DNA from: CAZERD01 sp964515405
GTDB lineage: Bacteria; Campylobacterota_A; Desulfurellia; Desulfurellales; CAZERD01
Direction of reading: 5' to 3'
DNA length: 23,263 nt
Assembly (NCBI GenBank): GCA_964515405.1
Contig: CAZERD010000019.1
Location: forward strand, 1 to 23,263
Positions 14,916 through 23,257 of the stretch are shown one piece after another. A model generated the notes under the pieces. The model was not told where the DNA came from and did not search any database. It saw only the letters and a list, made by a program, of their open reading frames with translations. Every line of letters starts with the position of its first letter. Position 1 is the first letter of the stretch. The translations under genes were made by a program, and so were the position numbers.

Positions 14916-16118
14916 TTACTTTGTTGATGCTATGCTACAAGCTACTGTAAGTGCTTCTCTTGTTTCCCTAACATCGTGCACTCTGAATACAGAGGCACCT
15001 CTCAGAAATGCTGTGATGTTTGCTCCTATTGAACCGAGCAATCTGGCATTTGGGTTTGCATTCAGTAGGTGACCTATAAAACTTTTTCTGGAAACACCTA
15101 CGAGTATTGGTCTGGCAAACACTTTAAACGACTGTATGTTGTTCAGTATGATTAGATTATCTTTGTATTGTTTCCCAAAACCTATACCTGGGTCAAGTAC
15201 CACTCTGTTTCTGTGTATTCCTGCTTTTTCTATAGTTTTTAGAATTTTGCTGAATTCCTCGTTGATTTCTGCTATGAGATAATCGTATTGAGGATTCTTT
15301 TGCATGTTTTTAGGTTTTCCCTTTATGTGCATTGCTATTATGCCCACGTTGTTTCTGCTGAGAGTTTTTATCATGTTCTCGTCAAATTTTAGGCCGCTTA
15401 TATCATTTATTATCTCTACCCCTGTATTTATGCATTCTTCAGCAACCTTTGACTTGTAGGTGTCGACGGAGAGCACACAGTTGAGGCGTTTCTTTAGGGA
15501 TTCCACCACGGGCATCACTCTGTTTAGCTCCTCATTGAGGCTTACGGGATTACTCCCAGGTCTGGTTGATTCACCTCCTACGTCTATTATGTCAGCTCCC
15601 TCTTCCAGCATTTCTTCTGCCCTTTTTAGGGCCCTGTCCACTGTGTTGAACCTACCGCCATCGTAAAAGGAATCGGGTGTGATGTTGAGAATACCCATTA
15701 TAAGGAACTGGTTTTTCAGGTTAAACGTTTTTTTGCCGCACGAGAATATCAGTTCTGAGGAGAGATAGTTGTTTGTGTATTCTTTTATTGTGACTCCTAA
15801 ATGTTGAAGTGCCTGGAAGGGTTGAAGGGAAAGTTTGTCGGATAAGGTGAGGAGTTTTCTTGCATCTCCAAATATCAGACAGTGGGTTTTTTCGACTTCG
15901 GCTGTTACACATCCCGATGAAACCGCTACGTCTATACCTATACTTAGTGCTTCCTGTTTCAGTATGTTACCTATATGAAATGGACAATCATATACCTTGA
16001 GGCATAGATTTATGGCTTTTTTGTTCATTATGTCAACGGAGATTGGATCAGCTCCCACGGAGAGTATGTGGTGGTTAATCCTATCCAGTGAGTCAAGTTT
16101 AAGCAGCTCTACCTTCAT
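14916..16118 (-). CDS. folP: Dihydropteroate synthase with N-terminal extension
   Basis: Condenses p-aminobenzoate with dihydropterin pyrophosphate in folate synthesis. The ATG at 16118 follows AGG at good spacing; an in-frame GTG at 16121 is possible. This gives 400 residues, against about 270-290 for the core enzyme. The TIM-barrel core starts near residue 138 and shows MGILNITPDSFYDGG, GADIIDVGGESTRPGS, SVDTYKSKVAE, INDISG, MHIKGKPKNMQ, LDPGIGFGK and VGVSRKSFIG, so all pterin- and sulfonamide-site loops are intact. The first ~130 residues are an extra alpha/beta domain, also found in DHPSs of some other lineages, whose role I do not know. It starts 20 bases inside the ftsH 3' end, a common ftsH-folP pairing. 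Confidence 0.95.
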   Translation of the reverse strand: MKVELLKLDSLDRINHHILSVGADPISVDIMNKKAINLCLKVYDCPFHIGNILKQEALSIGIDVAVSSGCVTAEVEKTHCLIFGDARKLLTLSDKLSLQPFQALQHLGVTIKEYTNNYLSSELIFSCGKKTFNLKNQFLIMGILNITPDSFYDGGRFNTVDRALKRAEEMLEEGADIIDVGGESTRPGSNPVSLNEELNRVMPVVESLKKRLNCVLSVDTYKSKVAEECINTGVEIINDISGLKFDENMIKTLSRNNVGIIAMHIKGKPKNMQKNPQYDYLIAEINEEFSKILKTIEKAGIHRNRVVLDPGIGFGKQYKDNLIILNNIQSFKVFARPILVGVSRKSFIGHLLNANPNARLLGSIGANITAFLRGASVFRVHDVRETREALTVACSIASTK

Positions 16119-17898
16119 CACTGCCTATTCCAAGTATTTGATCTATTTCTTTTGACGAGATGGTTTCTTTTTCAAGCAACACTTCAACCATTTTATCTAT
16201 TGCTTCTTTATTCTTTAGGATTATGTCTTTTGCCTTCTTATAAGCTTCTTCTACTATCTTTTTCACTTCTTCGTCTATTAGTTTTGCTGTCTCTTCGCTG
16301 TATGAGGTATGGATAGCCATATCCCTACCGAGAAAAACTTCCTTACTTTCTGAAGAAAATGACACAGGTCCCAGAGAGCTCATTCCCCATTCGCAGACCA
16401 TCTGGCGTGCTATTTTTGTTGCTCTTTCTATATCGTTTCCGGCTCCTGTGGTTGTGACATTGAGTATGACTTCTTCTGCAGCTCTTCCACCCATGAGAAC
16501 TGCGAGGTTGTCTAAGAGATAATCTTTATCGTACATATACTTGTCGTCCTTAGGGAGTTGTTGTGTAACCCCAAGGGCCATGCCCCTTGGTACTATGCTA
16601 ACCTTATGGACGGGGTCGGCATTTGGTAACAGTTTGGCTACTATGGCGTGTCCGGATTCATGGTATGCCGTGATTTTCTTTTCTCTATCACTTACGACCA
16701 CATTTTTTCTCTCAGGACCCATCATTACCTTATCTTTGGCTATTTCAAATTCTTCGAGGCCTACTTCTCGTTTATTTCTTTTTGCTGCAAGGAGCGCGGC
16801 TTCGTTAACCAGATTGAATAAATCGGCACCGACGAATCCAGTTGTGGAGCGTGCAAGCATTTTTAAGTCTACATCACTGGATAATGGAATCTTCTTTGTG
16901 TGGACCTTAAGGATTTCCTCTCTGCCTCTGACATCTGGTTTTGGGACTACTATTCTTCTGTCAAATCTGCCTGGCCTGAGAAGGGCAGGGTCAAGCACAT
17001 CTGGTCTGTTTGTTGCTGCCATTACTATTACGTTGGTGTCCGTTTGGAATCCATCCATTTCAACAAGCAGTTGGTTAAGTGTTTGCTCCCTTTCATCGTT
17101 TCCACCACCTACGCCTGCACCCCTCTGTCTGCCCACGGCGTCTATTTCGTCAATGAACACTATGCACGGAGCGTTGTTTTTTGCTTGATTGAAAAGGTCT
17201 CTAACCCTGCTTGCTCCTACACCTACAAACATCTCTACGAAATCGCTTCCACTTATGCTGAAGAATGGTACACCTGCTTCTCCTGCTACGGCTTTAGCCA
17301 GCAGTGTCTTCCCAGTTCCAGGAGCACCTACGAGTAGGACCCCTTTCGGTATCTTGGCGCCGAGCCTTAAGAACTTGTTGGGGTTCTTTAGGAATTCTAT
17401 TATTTCTTCAAGTTCGCTCTTGACTTCGTCAACACCTGCTACGTCTTTGAATGTTATTTTATTTGTGCTTTTGGATATCAACCTGGCATTACTTCTGCCA
17501 AATGACATTACCTTCCCGCCGCGGTTCATTTGGTTCATGAAGTAAAACCATAGTACTATGAGTATAACCATGGGTCCCCAGTATATGAGGAGGTTCATCC
17601 ATATGGAGTTGTTCTTCTCTGGTTTTATGTTCACCTGAGCTCCGTGTTCTACGAGTTTGTTAGCTACATATTGCACTCCGGGTATATATGTTTTGTATCT
17701 TTCCCTATTCTTTTCTACATATATGGTATTACCATTTATTTTGGCTTTTTTTATCTCCCCGGATTTTATCCATTCCATTAGAGTACTGTAGGATATGCTT
17801 TTTACACCATAGTTGTTGGAGTTGAACAGATTAAACATTAATATCATCACGACTACTATGGCTAACCATAACAGAATATTCTTGTAGAAATTAGACAT
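16099..17898 (-). CDS. ftsH: ATP-dependent zinc metalloprotease FtsH
   Basis: Membrane-anchored AAA+ protease that extracts and degrades membrane and regulatory proteins. I choose the ATG at 17898 (599 residues) because GAGAGG precedes it; an upstream in-frame ATG at 17916 has no ribosome binding site. From this Met: TM1 about 7-25, an extracytoplasmic domain, TM2 about 100-121, Walker A GAPGTGKT (191-198), Walker B IVFIDEIDA (246-254), second region of homology ATNRPDVLDPALLRPGRFDR (295-314), and zinc site HESGH (413-417) with a later Asp in GAGNDIERA. The AAA pore residues FVEMFVGVG are present. All catalytic residues are intact. folP is co-transcribed downstream. Confidence 0.97.
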   Translation of the reverse strand: MSNFYKNILLWLAIVVVMILMFNLFNSNNYGVKSISYSTLMEWIKSGEIKKAKINGNTIYVEKNRERYKTYIPGVQYVANKLVEHGAQVNIKPEKNNSIWMNLLIYWGPMVILIVLWFYFMNQMNRGGKVMSFGRSNARLISKSTNKITFKDVAGVDEVKSELEEIIEFLKNPNKFLRLGAKIPKGVLLVGAPGTGKTLLAKAVAGEAGVPFFSISGSDFVEMFVGVGASRVRDLFNQAKNNAPCIVFIDEIDAVGRQRGAGVGGGNDEREQTLNQLLVEMDGFQTDTNVIVMAATNRPDVLDPALLRPGRFDRRIVVPKPDVRGREEILKVHTKKIPLSSDVDLKMLARSTTGFVGADLFNLVNEAALLAAKRNKREVGLEEFEIAKDKVMMGPERKNVVVSDREKKITAYHESGHAIVAKLLPNADPVHKVSIVPRGMALGVTQQLPKDDKYMYDKDYLLDNLAVLMGGRAAEEVILNVTTTGAGNDIERATKIARQMVCEWGMSSLGPVSFSSESKEVFLGRDMAIHTSYSEETAKLIDEEVKKIVEEAYKKAKDIILKNKEAIDKMVEVLLEKETISSKEIDQILGIGSDEGRAA

Positions 17899-17930
17899 GA
17901 AACCTCTCCCTCTCATTTAAAACCAAGTGA

Positions 17931-17936
17931 ATCATA
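17931..17936 (-). promoter_or_regulatory. Candidate -10 box for ftsH-folP
   Basis: TATGAT on the minus strand, about 33 bases upstream of the ftsH start and directly after the purC terminator T-run. No convincing -35 at 16-18 bases; assigned mainly from position. Confidence 0.3.
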
Positions 17937-17938
17937 CC

Positions 17939-17992
17939 AAAAAAAACATCTGTTATCTACAGGTTTGAAAGGAGGGGATGTTACCCTCCTTT
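17939..17992 (-). terminator. Two-hairpin terminator after purC
   Basis: Starting one base after the purC stop, AAAGGAGGG and CCCTCCTTT form a 9-bp stem with a 7-base loop (17968-17992). A second hairpin follows: AAAC-CTGT pairs with ACAG-(AT)-GTTT across a 2-base bulge, running into eight T (17939-17946). The second has the form of an intrinsic terminator. The GGAGG in the first stem could also mimic a ribosome binding site. Confidence 0.65.
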
Positions 17993-17993
17993 T

Positions 17994-18887
17994 CTAAGTG
18001 GTTATCATCTCAAATATCTCTCTGTATCTTCTAGAGGTTTTTTCAACGACGCGCTCCGGCAGGGTAGGTCCCGGGTAGGTTTTATCCCAATCAATGGTTT
18101 CAAGATAATCTCTTACTATTTGTTTATCGTAACTATCTTGAGGGATACCCTCCTTGTATGAAGACGCGAGCCAGAATCTTGATGAATCTGGAGTCAGGAG
18201 TTCATCTATTATGATTATTTTGCCTTCGTAGAGGCCAAATTCCATTTTTGTATCGGCTATGATTATTCCCTTCTTTGCAGCAAATTCACTTGCTTTTTTG
18301 TATACCTCTATGCTAAGGTCCTTGAGGGTATATGCGACGTCACCTATATGTGATGCCATCTCCTCTATGGAAATGTTCGTATCGTGTCCTTCCTCTGCCT
18401 TGGTTGCAGGGGTGAAAATGGGCTCGGGTAATTTTTGAGACTCAATAAGACCATTGGGGAGTTTTATTCCGCAGATACTGCCGCTTTCTCTATACTCTTT
18501 CCATCCTGAACCTGCCAGATATCCCCTTACAACGCATTCAAACGGAAAGGGATGGGTTTTTCGGGCTATAATACTTCGGTTCTTTAGAATGTTTTTGTAC
18601 TTTGATAGGGAAGAGGGAAAACGCTCCACCTCCCCCTCAACCACATGGTTGTCTATGATGTCGCTTACGTACTCAAACCAAAATAGAGACAGCTTGTTGA
18701 GTACTTCCCCCTTCCCTGGTACTCCATTTGGTAGGACGACATCAAAGGCTGATATTCTGTCTGTAGTTACTATCAACAGATTGTCGTCCACCTCATAAAC
18801 GTCCCTGACCTTTCCTCTTTTTAGAAGGTTTAGTTCTTTAATCTCTGTTCTTATAAGGGCTTTTTCCACACCCCCACCTGCTCTCAT
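17994..18887 (-). CDS. purC: Phosphoribosylaminoimidazole-succinocarboxamide (SAICAR) synthase
   Basis: ATP-dependent ligation of aspartate to CAIR in de novo purine synthesis. With the ATG at 18887, which shares one base with the HU stop, it has 297 residues, the longer Ade1-like form. Motifs include RGKVRDVYEV (24-33), TTDRISAFDVVLP (41-53), a central VVRGYLAGSGWKEY block, FTPATKAEEGHD, and the C-terminal SRFW / DSYDKQIVRDYL / YPGPTLPERVV series. An in-frame TTG at 18890, or a GTG at 18869 just after AGGTGGGG, are alternative starts. No other pur gene is nearby. Confidence 0.95.
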   Translation of the reverse strand: MRAGGGVEKALIRTEIKELNLLKRGKVRDVYEVDDNLLIVTTDRISAFDVVLPNGVPGKGEVLNKLSLFWFEYVSDIIDNHVVEGEVERFPSSLSKYKNILKNRSIIARKTHPFPFECVVRGYLAGSGWKEYRESGSICGIKLPNGLIESQKLPEPIFTPATKAEEGHDTNISIEEMASHIGDVAYTLKDLSIEVYKKASEFAAKKGIIIADTKMEFGLYEGKIIIIDELLTPDSSRFWLASSYKEGIPQDSYDKQIVRDYLETIDWDKTYPGPTLPERVVEKTSRRYREIFEMITT

Positions 18888-19162
18888 CAAGAATTGACAA
18901 GTTCTTTGAATATTTTACCAGATTTAAAACTGGGGAGCTTGTAGCTCTGTATCTTTAGTTTCTCACCAGTTCTTGGGTTTCTCCCCATTCTCTCACCCCT
19001 CTTGCTTACATAGAATGTTCCAAAGCCCGTAAGGGTGACGTTTTCACCTTCCTTTACTGTAGCCATAATTTCTTCCAGAAAAGTATCCACAATAGTTTTG
19101 ACGTGTGTTTTGGGAGCAGAAACCTTCTCGGCAACCTTTGCTACTAACTCTGCCTTTGTCAT
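18887..19162 (-). CDS. hup: HU/IHF-family DNA-binding protein
   Basis: 91 residues, standard for the HU homodimer that bends and compacts DNA. It begins MTKAELVAKVAEKV, has the dimer-core GFGTFYV (47-53), and carries the DNA-gripping beta-arm GERMGRNPRTGEKLKI (56-71), including the intercalating Pro in RNP, followed by KLPSFKSGKIFKELV. A full AAGGAGGTGA precedes the ATG and a strong promoter lies upstream, fitting an abundant protein. Whether it is HU or IHF-like cannot be told from sequence alone. Confidence 0.96.
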   Translation of the reverse strand: MTKAELVAKVAEKVSAPKTHVKTIVDTFLEEIMATVKEGENVTLTGFGTFYVSKRGERMGRNPRTGEKLKIQSYKLPSFKSGKIFKELVNS

Positions 19163-19214
19163 AAATCACCTCCTTTTTGATTCACCAGAAAGGTATGTAT
19201 ATTCCTTCCCACAG

Positions 19215-19242
19215 CTTATATTGAAAAAAGCCACGATGTCAA
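19215..19242 (-). promoter_or_regulatory. Promoter for HU-purC
   Basis: Minus-strand TTGACA (19237-19242) and TATAAG (19215-19220) with a 16-base spacer, some 50 bases upstream of the HU ATG. The leader ends in a full Shine-Dalgarno. No clear terminator for the preceding liv operon is visible in the 142-base gap. Confidence 0.65.
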
Positions 19243-19304
19243 GCAAAAACCACTTCATCTTATAGAGTTTAATATTTCATTATCTGGATTTTTCAAGGAG
19301 AAAA

Positions 19305-19946
19305 CTACGTTATTATGGCGTCTGGGTAGGATTTCATTATATTTTCCTTCATTTTGTTTCCATTTCCTTCTCCCCTTGTTCTTAGAACAACTTTTCTGTA
19401 TCCTTCTCTTGTGCATGTGTGAGACGATAAGACGCTCTCTATTCCGAATCCTGCGTCCCTTATTATATCGGCTACCTCTTTTATACTTCCTGGTTTATCC
19501 TTTACCACGACGCATATTCTGTATCCGCCGTTTCTTACGCCTGTTATATCTATAAGTTCTCTGAATATATCCTTTTCTGTTATTATTCCAACCACTTTTT
19601 CGCCCTCGACAACCGGGAGTGAATTCACACCGCGGTCGTACATCTCCATAGCTGCTTCCTCTACACTTATGTCTGGGTGTGTTGTGAATACCATGGTTTT
19701 CATTACATGATCTACTGTTACTTTGCTTAGAAGATAGCTGAGTTCAAAAGCATCAAGTGTTGTGGCTTCTGACGGCATGTACTTGTTTATGTCGGTATCG
19801 GAGAGTAGTCCTACGAGTTTTCCATCTTTATCAACCACTGGTAGATGTCTTATGTTATGCTCTTTCATTAGTTTTATGGCTTCTGGTACGGTTGTTTTTT
19901 TTGTAACCGTTATCACAGGGGTACTCATCCAATCCCTAACAAACAT
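19305..19946 (-). CDS. CBS-CBS-ACT regulatory protein (AcuB-like)
   Basis: 213 residues. Two CBS motifs, about 1-55 (VRDWMSTPVITV, IRHLPVVDKDGKLVGLLSDTD) and 77-133 (VDHVMKTMVF, NSLPVVEGEKVVGIITEKDI), make one Bateman module that normally binds adenine nucleotides. A C-terminal ACT domain (about 141-213, YRICVVVKDKPGSIKEVADI) normally binds amino acids. GGAGGAG precedes the ATG. It starts 11 bases after livF, so it belongs to the branched-chain amino acid transport operon. A sensor of energy charge and amino-acid level is plausible; its target is unknown. Confidence 0.88.
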   Translation of the reverse strand: MFVRDWMSTPVITVTKKTTVPEAIKLMKEHNIRHLPVVDKDGKLVGLLSDTDINKYMPSEATTLDAFELSYLLSKVTVDHVMKTMVFTTHPDISVEEAAMEMYDRGVNSLPVVEGEKVVGIITEKDIFRELIDITGVRNGGYRICVVVKDKPGSIKEVADIIRDAGFGIESVLSSHTCTREGYRKVVLRTRGEGNGNKMKENIMKSYPDAIIT

Positions 19947-19957
19947 TTCTACTCCTC

Positions 19958-20665
19958 CTACATACCCAGATATACCTCTTTGATTTTTGGATTGCTTAGT
20001 AATTCTTTTGAGCTCCCTTTCATGACCAACCTTCCCGTGTCGAGCACATATCCGTAGTGGGAATTCTCAAGGGCAAGCTGGACGTCCTGCTCAACCAGTA
20101 GCACAGTTGTCCCACTACTGTTTATCTCTTTAACAATTTCGATTAGATTGTCAACTATTAAGGGCGCGAGTCCAAGCGACATTTCGTCTATGAGGAGGAG
20201 TTCTGGTTCGCCCATTAAACCTCTTCCTATGGCTGCCATTTGCTGTTCACCCCCTGACATGCTACCGGCTTTCTGTTTTCTTCTCTCCTTGAGTCGTGGA
20301 AACAGCTCATAGACCTTTTCAAGGTTTTTATTAATGGTTGCTGGATTTTTAAATCTGTAGGCTCCCATGATGAGGTTTTCTTCTATGGTCATGTCCGGGA
20401 ACAATTTTCTTCCTTCTGGAACGTGTATTATTCCTCTCTTCACTATTTCTGAAGAGTCGAGGCCGTCTATCCTTTCAGATTTGAATGTTATTTCTCCTCT
20501 CTTGGGTTTTATTATTCCTGATATTGTTCTCATTAGAGTTGTTTTACCTGCTCCGTTGGAACCTACTATGGCCACGATACTTTTTTCTTTGACGGAAAAG
20601 TTTACATCCCACAAAACTTGGACATCACCGTATCCTGCATCAAGGTTTTTAACTTCAAGTAACAT
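19958..20665 (-). CDS. livF: Branched-chain amino acid ABC transporter ATP-binding protein LivF
   Basis: 235 residues, one of the two nucleotide-binding subunits of the Liv importer. Walker A GSNGAGKT (35-42), the family block GIIHVPEGRKLFPDMTIEENL (78-98), signature MSGGEQQ (136-142), Walker B LLLIDE (156-161) and switch region LLVEQD. The HVPEGR-LF wording is typical of LivF. It starts 7 bases after livG, with GAGGG upstream. Confidence 0.95.
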   Translation of the reverse strand: MLLEVKNLDAGYGDVQVLWDVNFSVKEKSIVAIVGSNGAGKTTLMRTISGIIKPKRGEITFKSERIDGLDSSEIVKRGIIHVPEGRKLFPDMTIEENLIMGAYRFKNPATINKNLEKVYELFPRLKERRKQKAGSMSGGEQQMAAIGRGLMGEPELLLIDEMSLGLAPLIVDNLIEIVKEINSSGTTVLLVEQDVQLALENSHYGYVLDTGRLVMKGSSKELLSNPKIKEVYLGM

Positions 20666-20672
20666 TTTTCCC

Positions 20673-21425
20673 TCAGGCGGTAAGTTGTTTATACCTTTTG
20701 CCGAGGTAAGCTTTTATTACTTCTTCGTTGTTGAGTACTTCCTCTGTTTTACCTTCGGCTATCTTCTCCCCATGGTGTAGAACAAAAACTCTGTCGCATA
20801 TGGCTTTTATAGCTTTCATTACATGTTCTATTACAAGGATTGAGACGCCTGCATCTCTAACCTTTCTTATTAGCTCTACGGCTTCTTCTATTTCCTTTGG
20901 ATTTAATCCAGCCATCACTTCGTCAAACAGGACAACCTCTGGTCCCATGGCGAGAGCTTTTGCTACTTCGAGTCTCTTTCTGGAAGCTACATTAAGCTCG
21001 TCTGCTCTTTGGTTGCTTAACTTGCTGAGGCCCACAAACTCTACAACTTCCTTCGCGACGTTCAAGGCTTCCTTTGCGTTTCTTTCTTTTCCCCTTCTCC
21101 CGAACATAGCTCCCACAGAGACATTCTCAAGGACGGTCATGCCTGGAAAGGGCTTTACTATTTGGTATGTTCTTGCTATTCCAAGCCTCCCTATTTGATA
21201 GGGTTTGAGTCCTCTTATGCTTTTACCTTTGAACAATATGTCTCCTGAGGTTGGAGGGATTGCTCCAGATATCATATTAACCAGTGTAGTTTTTCCAGCA
21301 CCGTTTGGTCCTATGAGTCCCAGTATTTCTCCTTCGTGCAGCTTGAAGTCTACATTGTTGTTGGCTCTTAAACCCCTGAAGTCTTTTGTTAGTCCTCTGG
21401 CTTCAAGTATTATGTTTTTTGTCAT
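20673..21425 (-). CDS. livG: Branched-chain amino acid ABC transporter ATP-binding protein LivG
   Basis: 250 residues, the second ATPase subunit. Walker A GPNGAGKT (39-46), the LivG-typical GIARTYQIVKPFPGMTVLENV (82-102), Walker B VVLFDE (164-169), AGLNPKE (172-178) and the VIEHVMK switch His. The ABC signature is degenerate, LNVASRKRLE (144-153) in place of LSxGQ, as in one subgroup of LivG proteins. In a LivF/LivG heterodimer this would leave one composite ATP site with a non-canonical signature. It starts 8 bases after livM. Confidence 0.95.
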   Translation of the reverse strand: MTKNIILEARGLTKDFRGLRANNNVDFKLHEGEILGLIGPNGAGKTTLVNMISGAIPPTSGDILFKGKSIRGLKPYQIGRLGIARTYQIVKPFPGMTVLENVSVGAMFGRRGKERNAKEALNVAKEVVEFVGLSKLSNQRADELNVASRKRLEVAKALAMGPEVVLFDEVMAGLNPKEIEEAVELIRKVRDAGVSILVIEHVMKAIKAICDRVFVLHHGEKIAEGKTEEVLNNEEVIKAYLGKRYKQLTA

Positions 21426-21433
21426 TGCTTCTC

Positions 21434-22393
21434 CTATACCCTGTTTCGTCTGATGTTTTCTAAGAAGTATGTTATGCCTATCTTCTTTCTCCCGCTAAAT
21501 ATATCGTATATACCTTTGGGTGCAAATAATATTACTACTATGACTATGGCACCAAAAAATACGCCATGGGCGACTAAGAAGTAGGAAGAAAGAAAATTTG
21601 AAATGAGCCCTATGGACACGGCTCCTACAAGCGGACCGAAAATGCTTCCTATTCCTCCAAATACCGATATCACAATCATTTCAACGGTTTTTGAAACTGC
21701 AAACACGGGTTCAGGTTTTATAAAGCCTTGTTGATAGGCATATATGCCTCCTGCCAGTCCTGTGAAGAAACCACTTAGACTGAATGCGATGTTTTTAAAC
21801 AAGGTGGTGTTGATACCCATTGAATTGGCGGCGTCTTCGTCTTCTCTTATGGCTATGAAACCGTATCCAAGTTTGCTTTTGAGTATGAAGAACGTAGCTA
21901 TTAGCAGTACCACGAGTACGGACAGTGACGTATAGTAAAAGAACCTGTAGAATGCATCTATGGAGAAGTTTGGCATGGGCAAATACATTCCAGCATTTCC
22001 TTCGGTGATGCCGAGATTCTGTACCAGGGCTTTTGTTGCTTCTGCAAGCCCCAGTGTACCTATAGCGAAGTAGTGTCCTCTGAGTCTGAGTATGGGCAGT
22101 CCTACTGCGTAGCCGAACAGGGCGCTGAATACTCCACCTGCAAACATGGATAGGAAAAAGTTTAGATGGAGGTTTGCCATTAGTATGGCCGTGACGTAGG
22201 CGCCTATTCCAAAAAATACAACGTTACCGAATGATGCATAACCGGTGTACCCCCCTATTATATTCCAACTACTTGCGAGTATTGCGAATATTAGTATGTC
22301 TGTGAAGAGTCTTATTATAAAGTTACCCACAAGAAAAGGAAACACCAGTGATGCTATGAAAATAACAGCGAGAAAAACTAGCCCTTTTCTCAT
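21434..22393 (-). CDS. livM: Branched-chain amino acid ABC transporter permease LivM
   Basis: 319 residues, strongly hydrophobic with about 8-9 membrane segments. Landmarks are SSWNIIGGYTGYASFGNVVFF (41-61), the cytoplasmic coupling region AIREDEDAANSMGINTTLFK that contacts the ATPases, and SVFGGIGSIFGPLVGA near the C-terminus, all LivM features. The C-terminal tail is basic. It starts 6 bases after livH. Some LivM proteins carry a longer N-terminal region; this one does not. Confidence 0.94.
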   Translation of the reverse strand: MRKGLVFLAVIFIASLVFPFLVGNFIIRLFTDILIFAILASSWNIIGGYTGYASFGNVVFFGIGAYVTAILMANLHLNFFLSMFAGGVFSALFGYAVGLPILRLRGHYFAIGTLGLAEATKALVQNLGITEGNAGMYLPMPNFSIDAFYRFFYYTSLSVLVVLLIATFFILKSKLGYGFIAIREDEDAANSMGINTTLFKNIAFSLSGFFTGLAGGIYAYQQGFIKPEPVFAVSKTVEMIVISVFGGIGSIFGPLVGAVSIGLISNFLSSYFLVAHGVFFGAIVIVVILFAPKGIYDIFSGRKKIGITYFLENIRRNRV

Positions 22394-22399
22394 GATTGT

Positions 22400-23257
22400 T
22401 TATCCTTTCCCTCCGAGAATTCCCTTGGGCATAAATATTATAACTATGAGGAATATAACAAACATTATCAAGCTTTCATATGTTGCACCGAACCAGTTTG
22501 TCCCTAGGGCATCAACTATGCCTAAAACCAACCCGCCGACTATAGGGCCAAGCATTGTACCTAGGCCTCCGATTATAACTATCACAAATGATTTTAGCGT
22601 TAATATGCCACCCATGTTGGGTGTTATAGGAAATATGATGGCCCATAAGGTTCCGGCTGCTGCTGCGAGTGCCGTTCCTATCCCAAATGTTATGCCATAT
22701 ATGTTAGAGACTTTAACACCCATCAGTTTTGATGCTTCAAGGTCTTGTGATGTTGCCCTTATGGCCCTGCCTAATCTTGTTTTGTTCATCATTATAAAGA
22801 GGGCTATTGTCAGTCCTATAGCTACTAAAAAGGCTATAAACCTTACTAGGGGTACTGTGGCCCCTAGGAACTGGAAGTTCGAAGCAGCATATGCTACTTT
22901 GACCTTCCTTACATCTGCTGTCCATGCCAATAAGGCGAGATTTGTAATAAGTATTTCGAGTCCGAAGGTTAACAGTAATGTTATGAATATATCGGCTTTT
23001 ATTACAAGGTTTATCAATCCTTTTTGGATCGCATAGCCCAATATAAACATTATAATCATGGAAAATATAAGGCTTATGAAGGGGTCTATGCCTAAAAGCA
23101 CAAATAACCAATATGTGGTGTATGCACCGAGCATTATGAATGCACCGTGGGCTATATTAATAACATTCATGACACCCCATATGAGCGACATGCCGAGAGC
23201 CATTAGTGCGTACAAACCACCCTTCAGTATACCATTGATAAGGATTTGAGTTAGCAT
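22400..23257 (-). CDS. livH: Branched-chain amino acid ABC transporter permease LivH
   Basis: 285 residues from the ATG at 23257. A GTG at the very edge (23263) is also in frame, but family N-termini begin like MLTQILINGILKGGLYALMA, so the ATG is preferred; the ribosome binding site falls outside the window. About 8 membrane segments. Landmarks are SLIWGVMNVINIAHGAFIML (26-45), RAIRATSQDLEASKLMGVKV in the coupling loop, and GGLGTMLGPIVGGLVLG. The substrate-binding protein gene (livJ/livK type) is not in the window and is expected just beyond the right edge. Confidence 0.94.
   Translation of the reverse strand: MLTQILINGILKGGLYALMALGMSLIWGVMNVINIAHGAFIMLGAYTTYWLFVLLGIDPFISLIFSMIIMFILGYAIQKGLINLVIKADIFITLLLTFGLEILITNLALLAWTADVRKVKVAYAASNFQFLGATVPLVRFIAFLVAIGLTIALFIMMNKTRLGRAIRATSQDLEASKLMGVKVSNIYGITFGIGTALAAAAGTLWAIIFPITPNMGGILTLKSFVIVIIGGLGTMLGPIVGGLVLGIVDALGTNWFGATYESLIMFVIFLIVIIFMPKGILGGKG

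Noticed and set aside
14343..14927. Plus-strand open frame of 194 codons across the folP-ychF gap
   Set aside because: Mostly antisense to ychF; no start signals, and the minus strand carries clear promoter and ribosome binding sites in the same gap.
16541..17188. Plus-strand open frame of 215 codons
   Set aside because: Antisense to the AAA+ domain of ftsH; no ribosome binding site and no family resemblance.
17899..17916. Six-residue N-terminal extension of FtsH
   Set aside because: The upstream ATG lacks a Shine-Dalgarno, and these very bases (GAGAGG) form the ribosome binding site for the ATG at 17898.
22245..23036. Plus-strand open frame of 263 codons
   Set aside because: Antisense to livM/livH; long only because hydrophobic codons on the other strand give few stops.
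19958..23257. Urea or amide (Urt-type) transporter
   Set aside because: No urease or amidase genes nearby and subunit sequences read as standard LivHMGF; the substrate is still formally unproven without the binding protein.
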